In this document: one piece after another, positions 8,250 through 17,440 of the stretch | How positions within the stretch are numbered: the stretch's first letter is position 1 | Layout of the letters: each line of letters starts with the position of its first letter | Assembly (NCBI GenBank): GCA_000440235.1 | Contig: ALKQ01000074.1 | Location: 1-45,281 of the forward strand | Direction: 5' to 3' | Source of the DNA: Streptococcus suis 10581 | Lineage (GTDB): Bacteria; Bacillota; Bacilli; Lactobacillales; Streptococcaceae | Length of the DNA: 45,281 nucleotides | Made by a program: the position numbers and the translations under genes | Notes under the pieces: model-generated | Database searches by the model: none | The model's input: the letters and a program-made list of their open reading frames with translations, nothing else | What the model was told of the DNA's origin: nothing

Positions 8250-9968
8250 TTATCCAACAAATTCGTTGATTTCTTTTTCGATGTTGGCGATTTTTTCTTC
8301 TGCTTCAGCAAGTGTTTCACCGACTGTTGCGATGTAGAATTTGATTTTTGGTTCTGTTCCCGAAGGACGAACAGCAAACCAAGAATCATCTGCCAAGGTG
8401 TATTTCAAGACATCTGATGGAGGAGTAGTGAGTTTTTCTACGTTGCCATCCTTGTCTGTCTTAGTTTGAAGGGCAAAGTCCTCAAAGACCGCGATGTCCG
8501 TCGCGTTGAATTGTGCTGGTGAGTTATCGCGGAATTTAGCCATGATTGCTTTGATTTGCTCTGCACCGTCTTTACCAGAAAGGGTAACTGAAATGGTTTT
8601 CTCAGCGAAGTAGCCGTATTCCTTGAAGATTTCATCGATACCGTCAGCCAAGGTCATGCCACGTGAACGGTAGTAGGCAGTAATTTCAGCAACCATAAGT
8701 ACAGCCTGGATAGCATCCTTGTCACGCACGAATGGCTTAATCAAGTAGCCAAAGCTTTCTTCAAAACCAAACATGTAAGTATGGTTGTGCTTTTCTTCGA
8801 ACTCTTGGATTTTCTCAGCGATGAATTTGAAACCAGTCAAGACGTTGAACATGGTAGCGCCATAGCTTTCAGCAATCTTAGTTACCAACTCAGTAGATAC
8901 AATTGACTTAGCAAGGGCAGCGTTTGCTGGAAGTGTACCTGCTTGCTTGTGGGCTTCAAGGATGTACTTAGCAATGATAGCACCGATTTGGTTACCAGAA
9001 AGGTTCCAGTATGAACCGTCAGCTTGACGAACTTCAACACCAACACGGTCAGCGTCAGGGTCAGTTGCAAGAAGGACATCTGCCCCGACTTCACGGCCCA
9101 ATTCTTCCGCAAGGGCAAAGGCTGCTTGGCTTTCTGGGTTTGGAGATGCAACTGTTGAGAAGTCAGGGTCAGCAGTTGCTTGAGCTTCAACAACTTGAAC
9201 AGATTCAAAACCAGCTTGTGCAAGAGCGCGACGAGCCAACATTTCACCTGTACCATGAAGTGGTGTATAGACAATCTTCATGTCTTTACCGTATTCAGCA
9301 ATCAATTCTGGATTGATGTTGAGGTCTTTGAGTTCTTCAAGATATTTAACGTCAGTTTCTTCGCCAAGAACTGTAATCAAGCCATTTTCCTTGCTGGTTT
9401 CAAGGTCAGCCAATTCAACTGCAAATGGATTGTCGATGGCACGGATAAAGTTCGTAAGAGCATCTGCATCAGCAGGAGGCATTTGTCCACCATCTTCACC
9501 GTAAACCTTGTAGCCGTTAAATTCTTTCGGGTTGTGGCTGGCAGTCACCATGATACCTGCGATGGCATTGTAATGGCGCACAGCGAATGACAACTCAGGA
9601 GTTGGACGAAGGCTTTCAAATACATAAGATTTGATACCATGCGCTGCCAAAACTTGAGCTGATTCAAAAGCAAATTCTGGCGAGAAGTGACGTGAATCGT
9701 AAGCGATGGCAACACCACGTTTTTTAGCTTCTTCACCTTTTGATTCTACCAATTTTGCCAAACCTTCAGTAGCTTGACGGACTACGAATACGTTGATGCG
9801 GTTGGTACCAGCGCCAATATAACCACGCATACCAGCTGTACCAAATTCAAGATTTGTATAGAAGGCATCTTCTTTTGTTTTTTCATTCATTGCGACTAAT
9901 TCTTCACGCAAGTAATCTGGAAGGTCCGCAAAGTCGAGCCATGTTTGATAGGTTTCTTGATAAGTCAT
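8250..9968 (-). CDS. pgm: Phosphoglucomutase (alpha-D-phosphohexomutase family)
   Basis: A cytosolic enzyme of 572 residues that interconverts glucose 6-phosphate and glucose 1-phosphate, feeding UDP-glucose, capsule and wall polymers. It has all family signatures: the active-site phosphoserine loop TASHNPKEFNGYK (Ser near 144), the metal-binding loop DPDADR, the sugar-binding loop FGFEESFGYL and the phosphate-binding loop RPSGTEPKIKFY. Length matches PgcA/PgmA-type enzymes. AAGGAG precedes the ATG at 9968. It is a single-gene unit with its own promoter and terminator, and a catabolite-responsive site overlaps the promoter. In streptococci this gene is often called pgmA or pgcA. Confidence 0.95.
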   Translation of the reverse strand: MTYQETYQTWLDFADLPDYLREELVAMNEKTKEDAFYTNLEFGTAGMRGYIGAGTNRINVFVVRQATEGLAKLVESKGEEAKKRGVAIAYDSRHFSPEFAFESAQVLAAHGIKSYVFESLRPTPELSFAVRHYNAIAGIMVTASHNPKEFNGYKVYGEDGGQMPPADADALTNFIRAIDNPFAVELADLETSKENGLITVLGEETDVKYLEELKDLNINPELIAEYGKDMKIVYTPLHGTGEMLARRALAQAGFESVQVVEAQATADPDFSTVASPNPESQAAFALAEELGREVGADVLLATDPDADRVGVEVRQADGSYWNLSGNQIGAIIAKYILEAHKQAGTLPANAALAKSIVSTELVTKIAESYGATMFNVLTGFKFIAEKIQEFEEKHNHTYMFGFEESFGYLIKPFVRDKDAIQAVLMVAEITAYYRSRGMTLADGIDEIFKEYGYFAEKTISVTLSGKDGAEQIKAIMAKFRDNSPAQFNATDIAVFEDFALQTKTDKDGNVEKLTTPPSDVLKYTLADDSWFAVRPSGTEPKIKFYIATVGETLAEAEEKIANIEKEINEFVG

Positions 9969-9993
9969 TGCATATCTCCTTAAAAATTTTTCT

Positions 9994-10012
9994 ATTAAAC
10001 GCTTTCATTATA
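9994..10012 (-). promoter_or_regulatory. pgm promoter -10 box with overlapping CcpA (cre) site
   Basis: Read on the minus strand, TATAAT (10007-10012, within TGGTATAAT, an extended -10) is followed immediately by TGAAAGCGTTTAAT (9994-10007), which fits the cre consensus TGWAANCGNTNWCA at 12 of 14 positions. A cre over the transcription start would repress when CcpA is active. Confidence 0.55.
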
Positions 10013-10020
10013 CCATGTTT

Positions 10021-10051
10021 GAAAAGAAAAATCACGCTTTCACGTGATTTT
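10021..10051 (-). terminator. Terminator of the coaB-coaC-ECF operon
   Basis: AAAATCACG and CGTGATTTT form a perfect 9-bp stem with a 6-base loop, just after the stop of the S-component gene. Read on the minus strand it is followed by TTTTTC. Confidence 0.8.
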
Positions 10052-10058
10052 CTGATAT

Positions 10059-10628
10059 TTATTTTTGAACTTTCTGTAAAACTGGAACGATAGCTATGGT
10101 TAAGAGACCGGAGATGGTTAATTCTGCAATAGAATTGAATGAGACGATACTAGCTAGTAGCAATTTTATATCCCCAGCATATATATTAGAAAATAGGAAG
10201 AAGATACCAGTCAAGACAAAAATTGTATTTGTCAAGGTACCAGTAAGACCTGCTAGTAGGAGCCCCTTTTTGTTTTTCATCAATTTGTAAACAAAATATG
10301 GTGTAACTCCGATTAAAATACGTGGAACTAAGGCAATCAGAATAGAATTGAAGTTTCCATGTTCTACGAAAGGAGAGAAAACATAACTCATCGGTGAAAT
10401 GATGATACTATTGCGGATGATACTCATTATTCCCATAAAACCACCCAGTTGTGCCCCTAAGCGTGGACCGTAAAGAATGGAAGCGATGATGATGGGAATA
10501 TGGGTAATAGTCGGTTTTATTGGCAAGATAAAATTAGCAAAAATCATCTGACTGACCACTTCAATGACAATCATGATTGTTAGAAATATTGCAAGAGTCG
10601 CAACGTCCCTGGATTTATTTGTTTTCAT
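10059..10628 (-). CDS. ECF transporter S component, probably pantothenate or a related precursor
   Basis: A 189-residue integral membrane protein with about six hydrophobic segments, charged at the ends, in the style of ECF (energy-coupling factor) substrate-binding S components. These work with a shared EcfA/EcfA'/EcfT module encoded elsewhere. Its start overlaps the end of coaC by 14 bases, so it is translated from the same mRNA as the two coenzyme A synthesis genes. That linkage suggests uptake of pantothenate or another coenzyme A precursor. The substrate is inferred from context only; a sequence comparison with characterised PanT proteins would be needed to name it. Confidence 0.75.
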   Translation of the reverse strand: MKTNKSRDVATLAIFLTIMIVIEVVSQMIFANFILPIKPTITHIPIIIASILYGPRLGAQLGGFMGIMSIIRNSIIISPMSYVFSPFVEHGNFNSILIALVPRILIGVTPYFVYKLMKNKKGLLLAGLTGTLTNTIFVLTGIFFLFSNIYAGDIKLLLASIVSFNSIAELTISGLLTIAIVPVLQKVQK

Positions 10629-11163
10629 TTAGAACCTCCATTACTTTGTTTAGAATCACATCAATCTCGGCCAGAGCACCTGTACCAAAGTCGCCGCAAG
10701 CAAGCAGGGCTTCACGCGGTTTGATTTCCTCAAAACCATACTCTATGAGGGTTTTGAGATTTTTCTGGGTAGCAGGATTAAGGTACATGTTAGTATTCAT
10801 AGCAGGTGCCAGCAGTTTTTTAGTACCAATTGGCAGAGCCAGAGCTGTTGCCGTAATAATGTTGTCAGCCATACCATTAGCTAATTTAGCTATCGTATTG
10901 GCAGAAGCAGGGGCAACTAAAAATACGTCTGTTTCTTTGGCGATATCGATATGCTTGATAAGAGTAGGATTTTCTTCAATCATGACATCTGTGTGAACCA
11001 GATTTTTTGACAAGGATTGGAGAGTCAAAGGTGTGATGAAGTCCATAGCAGAGCGACTCATGAGGACTGTAACCTGATAACCGAGCTTGGTCAATTGACT
11101 AGTTAGGTCAGCTGCTTTGTAGGCTGAAATAGAGCCAGTAACGGCAAGTGTGATATTAGCCAT
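10615..11163 (-). CDS. coaC: Phosphopantothenoylcysteine decarboxylase
   Basis: A flavoprotein of 182 residues that decarboxylates 4'-phosphopantothenoylcysteine to phosphopantetheine in coenzyme A synthesis. It has the N-terminal flavin-binding start ITLAVTGSISAYKAADL, the conserved histidine region KHIDIAKETD, the PASANTIAKLANGMADN motif and PAMNTNMYLNPA. In streptococci coaB and coaC are separate genes rather than a fused coaBC, as here. Its start overlaps the end of coaB by 8 bases and its end overlaps the S-component gene. Confidence 0.95.
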   Translation of the reverse strand: MANITLAVTGSISAYKAADLTSQLTKLGYQVTVLMSRSAMDFITPLTLQSLSKNLVHTDVMIEENPTLIKHIDIAKETDVFLVAPASANTIAKLANGMADNIITATALALPIGTKKLLAPAMNTNMYLNPATQKNLKTLIEYGFEEIKPREALLACGDFGTGALAEIDVILNKVMEVLNENK

Positions 11164-11851
11164 TTTGTTCTCCTTTTTCTAGGGTATTTAAAATGAGCTG
11201 AGCAATTTCATCTTTTGTCTGTGCTTGAATCTCCCTTGTTTTATCAACTAAATAGGCAATGTGTTGATTTTCTCCAATATCCTTCAAGTCATTAGCAAGT
11301 ATATAATCAGCGCCATTTCGTTCAATGCTTTGGCGAGCTACGGCAAATAATTCCTCCTTAGGAACATTAACCAATAGTTTGAAGCCAAAGAGTGTGATAG
11401 CTGGATTCCATTTTTTTACATAGGAAATGACCTTGGGAGTTTTTTTCAAGAAAAGAACTTGGTAGTCATCCTTGGATGAAATCTTACTTTCTGTATTCTG
11501 TTTTTTTAGTAGACTAGAAATGTCTTCAGTTGCTCTTAGTTCATCTAAACCAGCCATATAAACAGGTGTATAATCGGATACAGCCATGCTATGAATCAGA
11601 GCCTGATGTGTTTTGACTAAAGGTTCTAATGTTTCTTTCAAACTATCAACATTTGTGATTTCGATAATGGTTAAATTCTTCTGAGAATCTGGTTTAACAG
11701 CCTGTCTTGTAGTCACAAGAGTAACTTCATGACCGCGTTTCAAGGCTTGTTCGGCAATGATTTTTCCAAGATTTCCAGAAGCATGGTTTGTAACAGCGCG
11801 GACTTGATCGATAGCTTCGCTTGTTCCGCCTGATGTAATCAATAGTTTCAT
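11156..11851 (-). CDS. coaB: Phosphopantothenate--cysteine ligase
   Basis: The enzyme that joins cysteine to 4'-phosphopantothenate, ~231 residues. The N-terminus MKLLITSGGTSEAID is the nucleotide-binding loop; AVTNHASGNLGK, LIHSMAVSDYTP and ILANDL are the other conserved blocks. The in-frame ATG two codons upstream (11857) is possible. I prefer 11851 because no ribosome binding site is visible and a TAAAAT (11858-11863, minus strand) lies 6 bases before this ATG, which points to a leaderless transcript. First gene of the coaB-coaC-ECF operon. Confidence 0.92.
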   Translation of the reverse strand: MKLLITSGGTSEAIDQVRAVTNHASGNLGKIIAEQALKRGHEVTLVTTRQAVKPDSQKNLTIIEITNVDSLKETLEPLVKTHQALIHSMAVSDYTPVYMAGLDELRATEDISSLLKKQNTESKISSKDDYQVLFLKKTPKVISYVKKWNPAITLFGFKLLVNVPKEELFAVARQSIERNGADYILANDLKDIGENQHIAYLVDKTREIQAQTKDEIAQLILNTLEKGEQNG

Positions 11852-11857
11852 GTTCAT

Positions 11858-11886
11858 ATTTTACTAGAATTTTTATTTTTCGTAAA
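11858..11886 (-). promoter_or_regulatory. Candidate promoter for a leaderless coaB mRNA
   Basis: On the minus strand TTTACG, a 17-base spacer and TAAAAT are followed after 6 bases by the coaB ATG at 11851. No AGGAGG-like sequence is present between them. Confidence 0.4.
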
Positions 11887-12205
11887 GTTTGTACTAATCT
11901 ATTTGCTAATCAATCTGTGACACTGGAAAATGATGCTGCAATACAAAAAAATATAAGGATGTATTATATAGTGAAGTGTTTTTGTGTAAGAAAGCGTTGG
12001 TTTGTTAATCAAGGCAATTTTTAAAGGAATACTGACTCTCTTTTGAAAAAACTAACTAAAACCAGTCTTAGATGGAAGTGTAGAACTTGATGAGAATGCA
12101 GTTTTTAAAAATTTGTATCTGTTTAAGTAAGGAAACCTGTAGTTTTTATGAAAATTCCGTACGTTAGTGCATAAATAGTAAAAAATATGCGAAAATAAGC
12201 TGTGG
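11887..12205. other. Intergenic region between coaB and fhs, no supported gene
   Basis: About 320 bases between two divergent promoters. I see no open frame with a start signal and no clear riboswitch fold. Confidence 0.4.
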
Positions 12206-12207
12206 TA

Positions 12208-12216
12208 TGGTATAAT
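12208..12216 (+). promoter_or_regulatory. fhs promoter -10 region
   Basis: TGGTATAAT is an extended -10 element 32 bases upstream of the fhs start codon. No convincing -35 box is seen at the usual distance. Confidence 0.6.
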
Positions 12217-12248
12217 GTCCATAAAAAATAAGGAAATTAGGAGCTCTC

Positions 12249-13919
12249 ATGAAAACAGATATTGAAATTGCACAAAGTGTGACCTTGAAACCAATCACAG
12301 AAATCGTTGAAAAAGTTGGTATCAGCTTTGATGATATTGAACTTTATGGAAAATACAAGGCAAAATTGTCCTTTGATAAAATTAATGCGGTGAAAGACAA
12401 TGCGCCAGGGAAATTGATCTTGGTGACAGCTATCAACCCAACGCCAGCTGGTGAAGGTAAATCAACTATTACTATCGGTTTGGCAGATGCCTTGTCTAAA
12501 ATTGGCAAGAAAACCATGATTGCCCTCCGTGAGCCTTCTTTGGGACCTGTCATGGGGATCAAAGGTGGAGCTGCAGGTGGTGGCTATGCTCAGGTCTTGC
12601 CTATGGAAGACATCAATTTGCATTTTACAGGCGACATGCATGCCATTACCACAGCAAACAACGCCCTTTCAGCCTTGATTGATAATCATATCCATCAGGG
12701 GAATGTGATTGGCATTGACCAACGCCGGATCATCTGGAAACGTGTTGTGGACCTCAACGATCGTGCCCTTCGTAAGGTAACAGTTGGCTTGGGAGGCCCG
12801 CTCAATGGTATTCCGCGTGAAGATGGTTTTGACATTACGGTAGCGTCTGAAATCATGGCAATCTTGTGTTTGGCGACTGATATCCATGACTTGAAAGAAC
12901 GTTTGGCAAACATTGTTATCGGTTATCGTTTCGATCGCAGTCCTGTCTATGTCCGTGATTTGGCGGTGGAAGGTGCTTTGACTCTTATTTTGAAGGACGC
13001 TATTAAACCAAACCTTGTCCAAACCATCTATGGCACGCCAGCCTTTGTCCATGGCGGTCCATTTGCTAACATTGCTCATGGCTGCAACTCAGTCCTCGCT
13101 ACCACAACCGCTCTGCGTTTGGCGGACTATACCGTCACAGAAGCAGGATTTGGTGCTGACCTTGGAGCAGAGAAATTCCTCGATATTAAAGTTCCAAACT
13201 TACCAAAAGCTCCTGATGCTGTGGTGATTGTAGCAACCCTGCGTGCGCTTAAAATGCATGGTGGTGTAGCTAAGACAGAACTTTCTACTGAAAATGTAGA
13301 GGCTGTGAAAGCTGGTTTTTCTAACTTGAAGCGTCACGTTGAAAATATTCAGAAATACGGAATTCCAGCAGTCGTTGCTATCAATGAATTTGTATCTGAT
13401 ACAGCTGATGAAATTGCCGCGTTGAAAGAACTTTGCGCTGAAATTGGCGTACCTGTCGAGTTGGCAAGTGTTTGGGCAAATGGCGCTGATGGTGGTGTTG
13501 AATTGGCTGAGACAGTTGTTGCTACTATTGATAACCAAGCAGCAAACTACCAACGTCTTTACAAGGCTGAGGATAGCTTAGAAGAGAAAGTGACCAAGAT
13601 TGTTACGCAGATTTATGGTGGCTCAGGTGTGGTTTTCGAGAAGAAGGCTCGTAACCAGCTGACTGAATTTGCTAAGAATGGTTGGGACAAGTTGCCAGTC
13701 TGCATGGCCAAGACCCAATACAGCTTCTCAGATAATCAGTTTGCCCTTGGAGCGCCGACAGACTTTGACATTACAGTCCGTGAATTTGTTCCAAAATTAG
13801 GAGCAGGCTTTATCGTTGCCTTAACAGGAGATGTCATGACCATGCCTGGTTTGCCAAAAGCTCCCGCAGCTCTCAACATGGATGTGGCGGCAGATGGGAC
13901 AGCTATCGGCTTGTTCTAA
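12249..13919 (+). CDS. fhs: Formate--tetrahydrofolate ligase
   Basis: A 556-residue cytosolic enzyme that makes 10-formyltetrahydrofolate from formate, ATP and tetrahydrofolate, supplying purine synthesis and initiator tRNA formylation. It has the P-loop TPAGEGKST, the conserved block [33 protein letters not shown] and the C-terminal [11 protein letters not shown]. Length matches the family (about 556). TAGGAG lies 5 bases before the ATG. Single-gene unit with a strong shared terminator. Confidence 0.97.
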   Translation: MKTDIEIAQSVTLKPITEIVEKVGISFDDIELYGKYKAKLSFDKINAVKDNAPGKLILVTAINPTPAGEGKSTITIGLADALSKIGKKTMIALREPSLGPVMGIKGGAAGGGYAQVLPMEDINLHFTGDMHAITTANNALSALIDNHIHQGNVIGIDQRRIIWKRVVDLNDRALRKVTVGLGGPLNGIPREDGFDITVASEIMAILCLATDIHDLKERLANIVIGYRFDRSPVYVRDLAVEGALTLILKDAIKPNLVQTIYGTPAFVHGGPFANIAHGCNSVLATTTALRLADYTVTEAGFGADLGAEKFLDIKVPNLPKAPDAVVIVATLRALKMHGGVAKTELSTENVEAVKAGFSNLKRHVENIQKYGIPAVVAINEFVSDTADEIAALKELCAEIGVPVELASVWANGADGGVELAETVVATIDNQAANYQRLYKAEDSLEEKVTKIVTQIYGGSGVVFEKKARNQLTEFAKNGWDKLPVCMAKTQYSFSDNQFALGAPTDFDITVREFVPKLGAGFIVALTGDVMTMPGLPKAPAALNMDVAADGTAIGLF

Positions 13920-13927
13920 CAAGAATA

Positions 13928-13958
13928 TAAAAAATCCGCTCAAAAGGCGGATTTTTTG
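13928..13958. terminator. Bidirectional terminator between fhs and the PrsW-like gene
   Basis: AAAAATCCGC and GCGGATTTTT pair around a short loop, with T runs on both strands. The stop codon of the convergent gene begins two bases after it. Confidence 0.85.
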
Positions 13959-13959
13959 T

Positions 13960-14769
13960 CTATTCAGATAGTTTCTCAACCGTTTGATAGGCAAGTAAGC
14001 CAAGTAAAATACTTAAGATAGGAAATACCGTCTGGAAGATGCCCGTGTTGAACGGTGAATTAAAGAGAAAATGGATTCCAAAGCTTGCACCGATCCAAAA
14101 TACTCCCTGTGCTTTTGACATACCTGTATTTTTCGTGAGAAGGGCTACTAAGCCAATGGCAAAGAGAAGCGTGAAAACCCAATGGGCCCAACCAGCTTGA
14201 CCAACGCGTTCAAGAATGGTTTCAAAGCCGTCTAATTTATTCATGAACATGTCTCTAAAAACAAAGGTGATGTCTTCCATGATTTGGAAACCTAATCCAA
14301 CAATCACTCCGCTTACCAATGCATTTTTTAGTGTCATTTTTCTACAAATAAGCAGTACAAGTAGAACAGTTAGCCCTTTCCCGATTTCTTCTGCCAATGG
14401 ACCTGAAATAGCTGCGCCCCAGTCATTTAGGAAATTATTACTAGCTTTAACGATTTCGAGCAGGAAATATCCAATAGCTGTATGTCCCAGTTCAGAAAAA
14501 GAGATGCTACTTGTTAAGCCTAAAAGCCAGCTAAGCCCTATAACTTGTTTGGAGATGTTATAGCGTTTAGCTAAGGAATATGTCAGTACTAGTAGGGGGA
14601 TGATGTAAATAGCAACCAAGGAAATGGTTAGGAGAAAGAGAGGATATTTAGCTTCCATGCCATTTGGCTTACCTAATTCTCCAAAGATAATTTTGCAACC
14701 GTTGACAAATCCAATCGTTGCTAAGACGACTGGAAGATAGGTTTTACACATTTGAAATTTTTCTTTCAT
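13960..14769 (-). CDS. PrsW family intramembrane metalloprotease
   Basis: A 269-residue membrane protein with about eight hydrophobic segments. It carries the PrsW/CPBP-type motifs GPLAEEIGKG, MEDITFVF and HFLFN, whose Glu and His residues bind the catalytic metal in this superfamily. Bacillus PrsW cleaves an anti-sigma factor; the substrate here is unknown. The open frame extends 26 codons further upstream, but I start it at 14769. There AGAAAGG is correctly spaced, and a TACAAT -10 box (14810-14815, minus strand) would lie inside the longer version. Confidence 0.8.
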   Translation of the reverse strand: MKEKFQMCKTYLPVVLATIGFVNGCKIIFGELGKPNGMEAKYPLFLLTISLVAIYIIPLLVLTYSLAKRYNISKQVIGLSWLLGLTSSISFSELGHTAIGYFLLEIVKASNNFLNDWGAAISGPLAEEIGKGLTVLLVLLICRKMTLKNALVSGVIVGLGFQIMEDITFVFRDMFMNKLDGFETILERVGQAGWAHWVFTLLFAIGLVALLTKNTGMSKAQGVFWIGASFGIHFLFNSPFNTGIFQTVFPILSILLGLLAYQTVEKLSE

Positions 14770-14809
14770 AGTTTTACCTTTCTGTATTAATAAACTGGTG
14801 TATGGATAC

Positions 14810-14815
14810 ATTGTA
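14810..14815 (-). promoter_or_regulatory. -10 box of the PrsW-like gene
   Basis: TACAAT on the minus strand within GATACAATG, about 41 bases upstream of the chosen start codon. It decides the start choice for this gene. Confidence 0.45.
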
Positions 14816-14986
14816 TCAAAAATAAGTACATTTCGTCTATTATTCACCTATTTTTTATCTAAACCTTCTCAGTTATTGTAATGTTTTTTCCTGCAACTAG
14901 GACTCCATAATAGGCCGTAGCAGAATTGTGCCAAAAATTTTCTTTTTTGATAGACTAGGGTTGAAAATAATCAAAAGGAGAATCTT

Positions 14987-16303
14987 ATGGAACAATTTGA
15001 TTTGTTAGTTATCGGTTTTGGTAAGGCTGGTAAGACCTTGGCAGGTAAGCTGTCAGCAGCTGGAAAAAAGGTAGCTTTGGTTGAGGAAAATCCTGCTATG
15101 TTTGGCGGGACTTGTATCAATATTGGCTGTATTCCAACCAAGACCCTCTTGGTTGCGGCCGATAAAAACTGGACTTTTGAGCAGGTCATGGAGCAAAAGG
15201 AAACGGTGACTACTCGCTTGCGGAACAAAAATGAAGCGGTCTTGAAAGGCAGCGGTGCCAATCTTTATCAAGGTCACGCACGTTTTGTTGCGGACAAAGT
15301 CGTTGAAGTGTCGGCCGGTGAAGAGTCGATCCAACTGACTGCGGAAACTATTGTCATCAATACAGGTGCTAAGTCGCGCGTGCTTCCAATTCCAGGTTTG
15401 TTGGATACAGCTCACGTTTATGATAGTACAGGCATTCAGAACTTGGAAACTCGTCCTGACAAGTTGGCAATTATCGGTGGTGGTAACATTGGACTTGAAT
15501 TTGCTGGACTTTACAGCAAACTCGGCAGTCAGGTGACGGTATATGAGGCTAGCTCTGCTATTTTACCAAGAGAAGAGGAAGTAGTTGCCAAGTTAGCCAA
15601 GGAGTATATGGAAGAAGCTGGCGTGACCTTCGTCTTGGGTGCTAAAATTGAGCAAGTCGCAGCAACAGGTGATCAAGTTGCTGTGACAGTCAATGGTGAA
15701 ACGGCAATCTTCGATGCTGTCCTCTATGCGACAGGTCGTGTGCCAAACACCGCTGACTTGGGCTTGGAACATACGGCGATTGAGCGTTTGGAAAATGGTG
15801 CTGTTAAGGTGGATGACTACTGTGAAACCACTGTTCCAGGTGTCTACGCAGTGGGCGATGTCAATGGCGGTCCACAATTCACTTACACATCCCTAGACGA
15901 CTTCCGCATCGTCTTCGGTAAATTGACTGGGACTGGAACCTACAGCTTGAGCCAACGTAAGTCTATTCCAACCAGTGTCTTTATCACGCCTGTGCTGTCT
16001 CGTGTCGGTCTGACCGAGAAGGAAGTCATGGAAGCAGGTTACGACTATATTGCCAACGAATTGCCTGTTGCCAATATGCCACGTGCCCATGTTAACAATG
16101 ACCTCAAAGGTATTTTCAAGGTTATCGTAGATAAGGAAAGTAAGCTTGTTCTGGGGGCGACTCTCTTTGGTCGCAATTCTGAGGAGTTGATTAACCTGAT
16201 TGCTATGGCGATTGACAATAAGATTCCTTATACCTACTTCAAAACACAAATCTTCACCCATCCGACTATGGCTGAGAATTTGAATGATGTTTTTAATTTT
16301 TAA
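14987..16303 (+). CDS. FAD-dependent disulfide oxidoreductase, RclA/Har type (probable hypothiocyanous acid reductase)
   Basis: A 438-residue two-dinucleotide-binding flavoprotein. The FAD loop VIGFGKAGKTLAG is at the N-terminus, the redox-active pair is C43/C48 in GGTCINIGCIPTK, the NAD(P)H loop is IIGGGNIGLEFAG, the second FAD motif is VYAVGDVNGG, and the dimerisation domain with the HP motif (FTHPTMAENLN) is C-terminal. This is the pattern of RclA of E. coli and Har of S. pneumoniae, which detoxify hypothiocyanous acid made by host peroxidases. It lacks the features of a lipoamide dehydrogenase operon. AAAGGAGAA precedes the ATG. The specific substrate is inferred from family resemblance. 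Confidence 0.82.
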   Translation: MEQFDLLVIGFGKAGKTLAGKLSAAGKKVALVEENPAMFGGTCINIGCIPTKTLLVAADKNWTFEQVMEQKETVTTRLRNKNEAVLKGSGANLYQGHARFVADKVVEVSAGEESIQLTAETIVINTGAKSRVLPIPGLLDTAHVYDSTGIQNLETRPDKLAIIGGGNIGLEFAGLYSKLGSQVTVYEASSAILPREEEVVAKLAKEYMEEAGVTFVLGAKIEQVAATGDQVAVTVNGETAIFDAVLYATGRVPNTADLGLEHTAIERLENGAVKVDDYCETTVPGVYAVGDVNGGPQFTYTSLDDFRIVFGKLTGTGTYSLSQRKSIPTSVFITPVLSRVGLTEKEVMEAGYDYIANELPVANMPRAHVNNDLKGIFKVIVDKESKLVLGATLFGRNSEELINLIAMAIDNKIPYTYFKTQIFTHPTMAENLNDVFNF

Positions 16304-16312
16304 TAGTGTAAT

Positions 16313-16336
16313 AACCGTCCGATAGGGCGGTTTTTT
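16313..16336 (+). terminator. Terminator of the RclA/Har-type gene
   Basis: AACCGTCC pairs with GGGCGGTT (one G-U) and runs into TTTTTT directly after the stop codon. Confidence 0.8.
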
Positions 16337-16343
16337 ATAACCT

Positions 16344-16390
16344 AAAAGGAGAATAACTTGATGAGGACTCATCTTATTATTCTCCTTTTT
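16344..16390. terminator. Bidirectional terminator serving the SDR gene
   Basis: AAAAGGAGAATAA (16344-16356) is fully complementary to TTATTCTCCTTTT (16377-16389), with an inner GATGAG/CTCATC stem. It lies just beyond the stop of the minus-strand dehydrogenase gene. Confidence 0.75.
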
Positions 16391-16404
16391 AATTACACTG
16401 TGCG

Positions 16405-17196
16405 TTAGACACCCATATCAACAGTCTCTGGCAGAGTAGCCCCTCCATCAATGACAATTTGGGCTCCTGTTATATAACTACTTTCATCGCTGCCAAGAAA
16501 AGCAAATAATTCTCCAACTTCTTTAGGATCTGCTAGTCGTTTCATTGGGACTGCTTTTGCAATTCCCTCGATGATTTGCTCGGGGTTTTCAGGATTAGAC
16601 TCTAAAGCCATTTGTTCTACCATTGGAGTACGTGCGTAGCCTAATTGTGTACAGTTTACACGAATATTTTTTTGAGCATATTCAACCGCTAAGCATTTAG
16701 TTAAACCTACTGTTGCAGCCTTTGTCATGGCATAAGCTGCTTCTCCAGGATCTGCCACAATATCTCCTGTTACTGAGGAAGCAATGACAATACTACCTCC
16801 GTTTCCTTTTAGCATTTCCTTAATGGCGACTTGGCAAGTATTCCAGACACCCTTGATATTTACATCAATATGGAAATCCCTCATTTCTTCTGAAAATTCT
16901 TCAAATGGAGCCAATCGACAGACTCCAGCATTGCAACAGGCTATATGTAGAGAACCAAATGCAGCAATCGTTTTATTTACAGCCTCTTGTAATTGTGTTA
17001 TTTCACGAACATCAGCTATATGTGTAATGATATCTGCATGATACTTTTCTCGCAATTCTTGTGCCGTTGTCTCAACGGCTTCATCTCTATCTATCATACA
17101 GATTTGAGCCCCGTTTTTTACATAGACTTCCGCAATTCCTTTTCCAAGTCCAAATGCTGCACCTGTAATCAGGGCAACTTTTCCAAGCAATTTCAT
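16405..17196 (-). CDS. Short-chain dehydrogenase/reductase (SDR)
   Basis: A 263-residue classical SDR. The Rossmann glycine motif is ITGAAFGLGKG, followed by CCNAGV, the catalytic serine in IASSVTG and the YAMTK pair (Tyr and Lys near 158 and 162). The C-terminus YITGAQIVIDGGATLP is typical. The acidic MIDRD after the second strand suggests NAD rather than NADP. The substrate cannot be told from sequence; sugar or polyol dehydrogenases and 3-oxoacyl reductases share this fold, and isolation from fatty acid genes argues against a FabG role. AAGGAGGT precedes the ATG. Confidence 0.85.
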   Translation of the reverse strand: MKLLGKVALITGAAFGLGKGIAEVYVKNGAQICMIDRDEAVETTAQELREKYHADIITHIADVREITQLQEAVNKTIAAFGSLHIACCNAGVCRLAPFEEFSEEMRDFHIDVNIKGVWNTCQVAIKEMLKGNGGSIVIASSVTGDIVADPGEAAYAMTKAATVGLTKCLAVEYAQKNIRVNCTQLGYARTPMVEQMALESNPENPEQIIEGIAKAVPMKRLADPKEVGELFAFLGSDESSYITGAQIVIDGGATLPETVDMGV

Positions 17197-17408
17197 AAGA
17201 GTACCTCCTTGTTAATATATCAAATTAAATGTAACCCTTTTTGTACAAAAAGTCAATTGATTATAAAGAAAGTTTGAAATGAACTTATTGATATTTATTT
17301 TATGTTTCCTCTTTCTTTTACAAAATAGCTTTCATAAAGTATGCCAGACTATTTTCTGGGATAAAATTGTTATCTGCAAGTAATTTTGGTATTTACTGTA
17401 TAACATGT

Positions 17409-17414
17409 TACAAT
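17409..17414 (+). promoter_or_regulatory. -10 box of the lipoprotein operon
   Basis: TACAAT about 26 bases upstream of the start of the DUF5052 lipoprotein gene, followed by GGAGG at 17430-17434. Confidence 0.45.
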
Positions 17415-17440
17415 AAGGTATCAACCACTGGAGGTTTTAT

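Noticed and set aside
8250..9968. Several long open frames on the opposite strand and in other frames of pgm.
   Set aside because: They follow the codon bias of the real gene, have no ribosome binding sites and show no recognisable domains. The same holds for the antisense frames of fhs, nanA, asd, pepF, pcrA, uvrC and obgE.
14770..14847. A 26-codon extension of the PrsW-like protein.
   Set aside because: A -10 box lies inside it and the ribosome binding site fits the shorter start.
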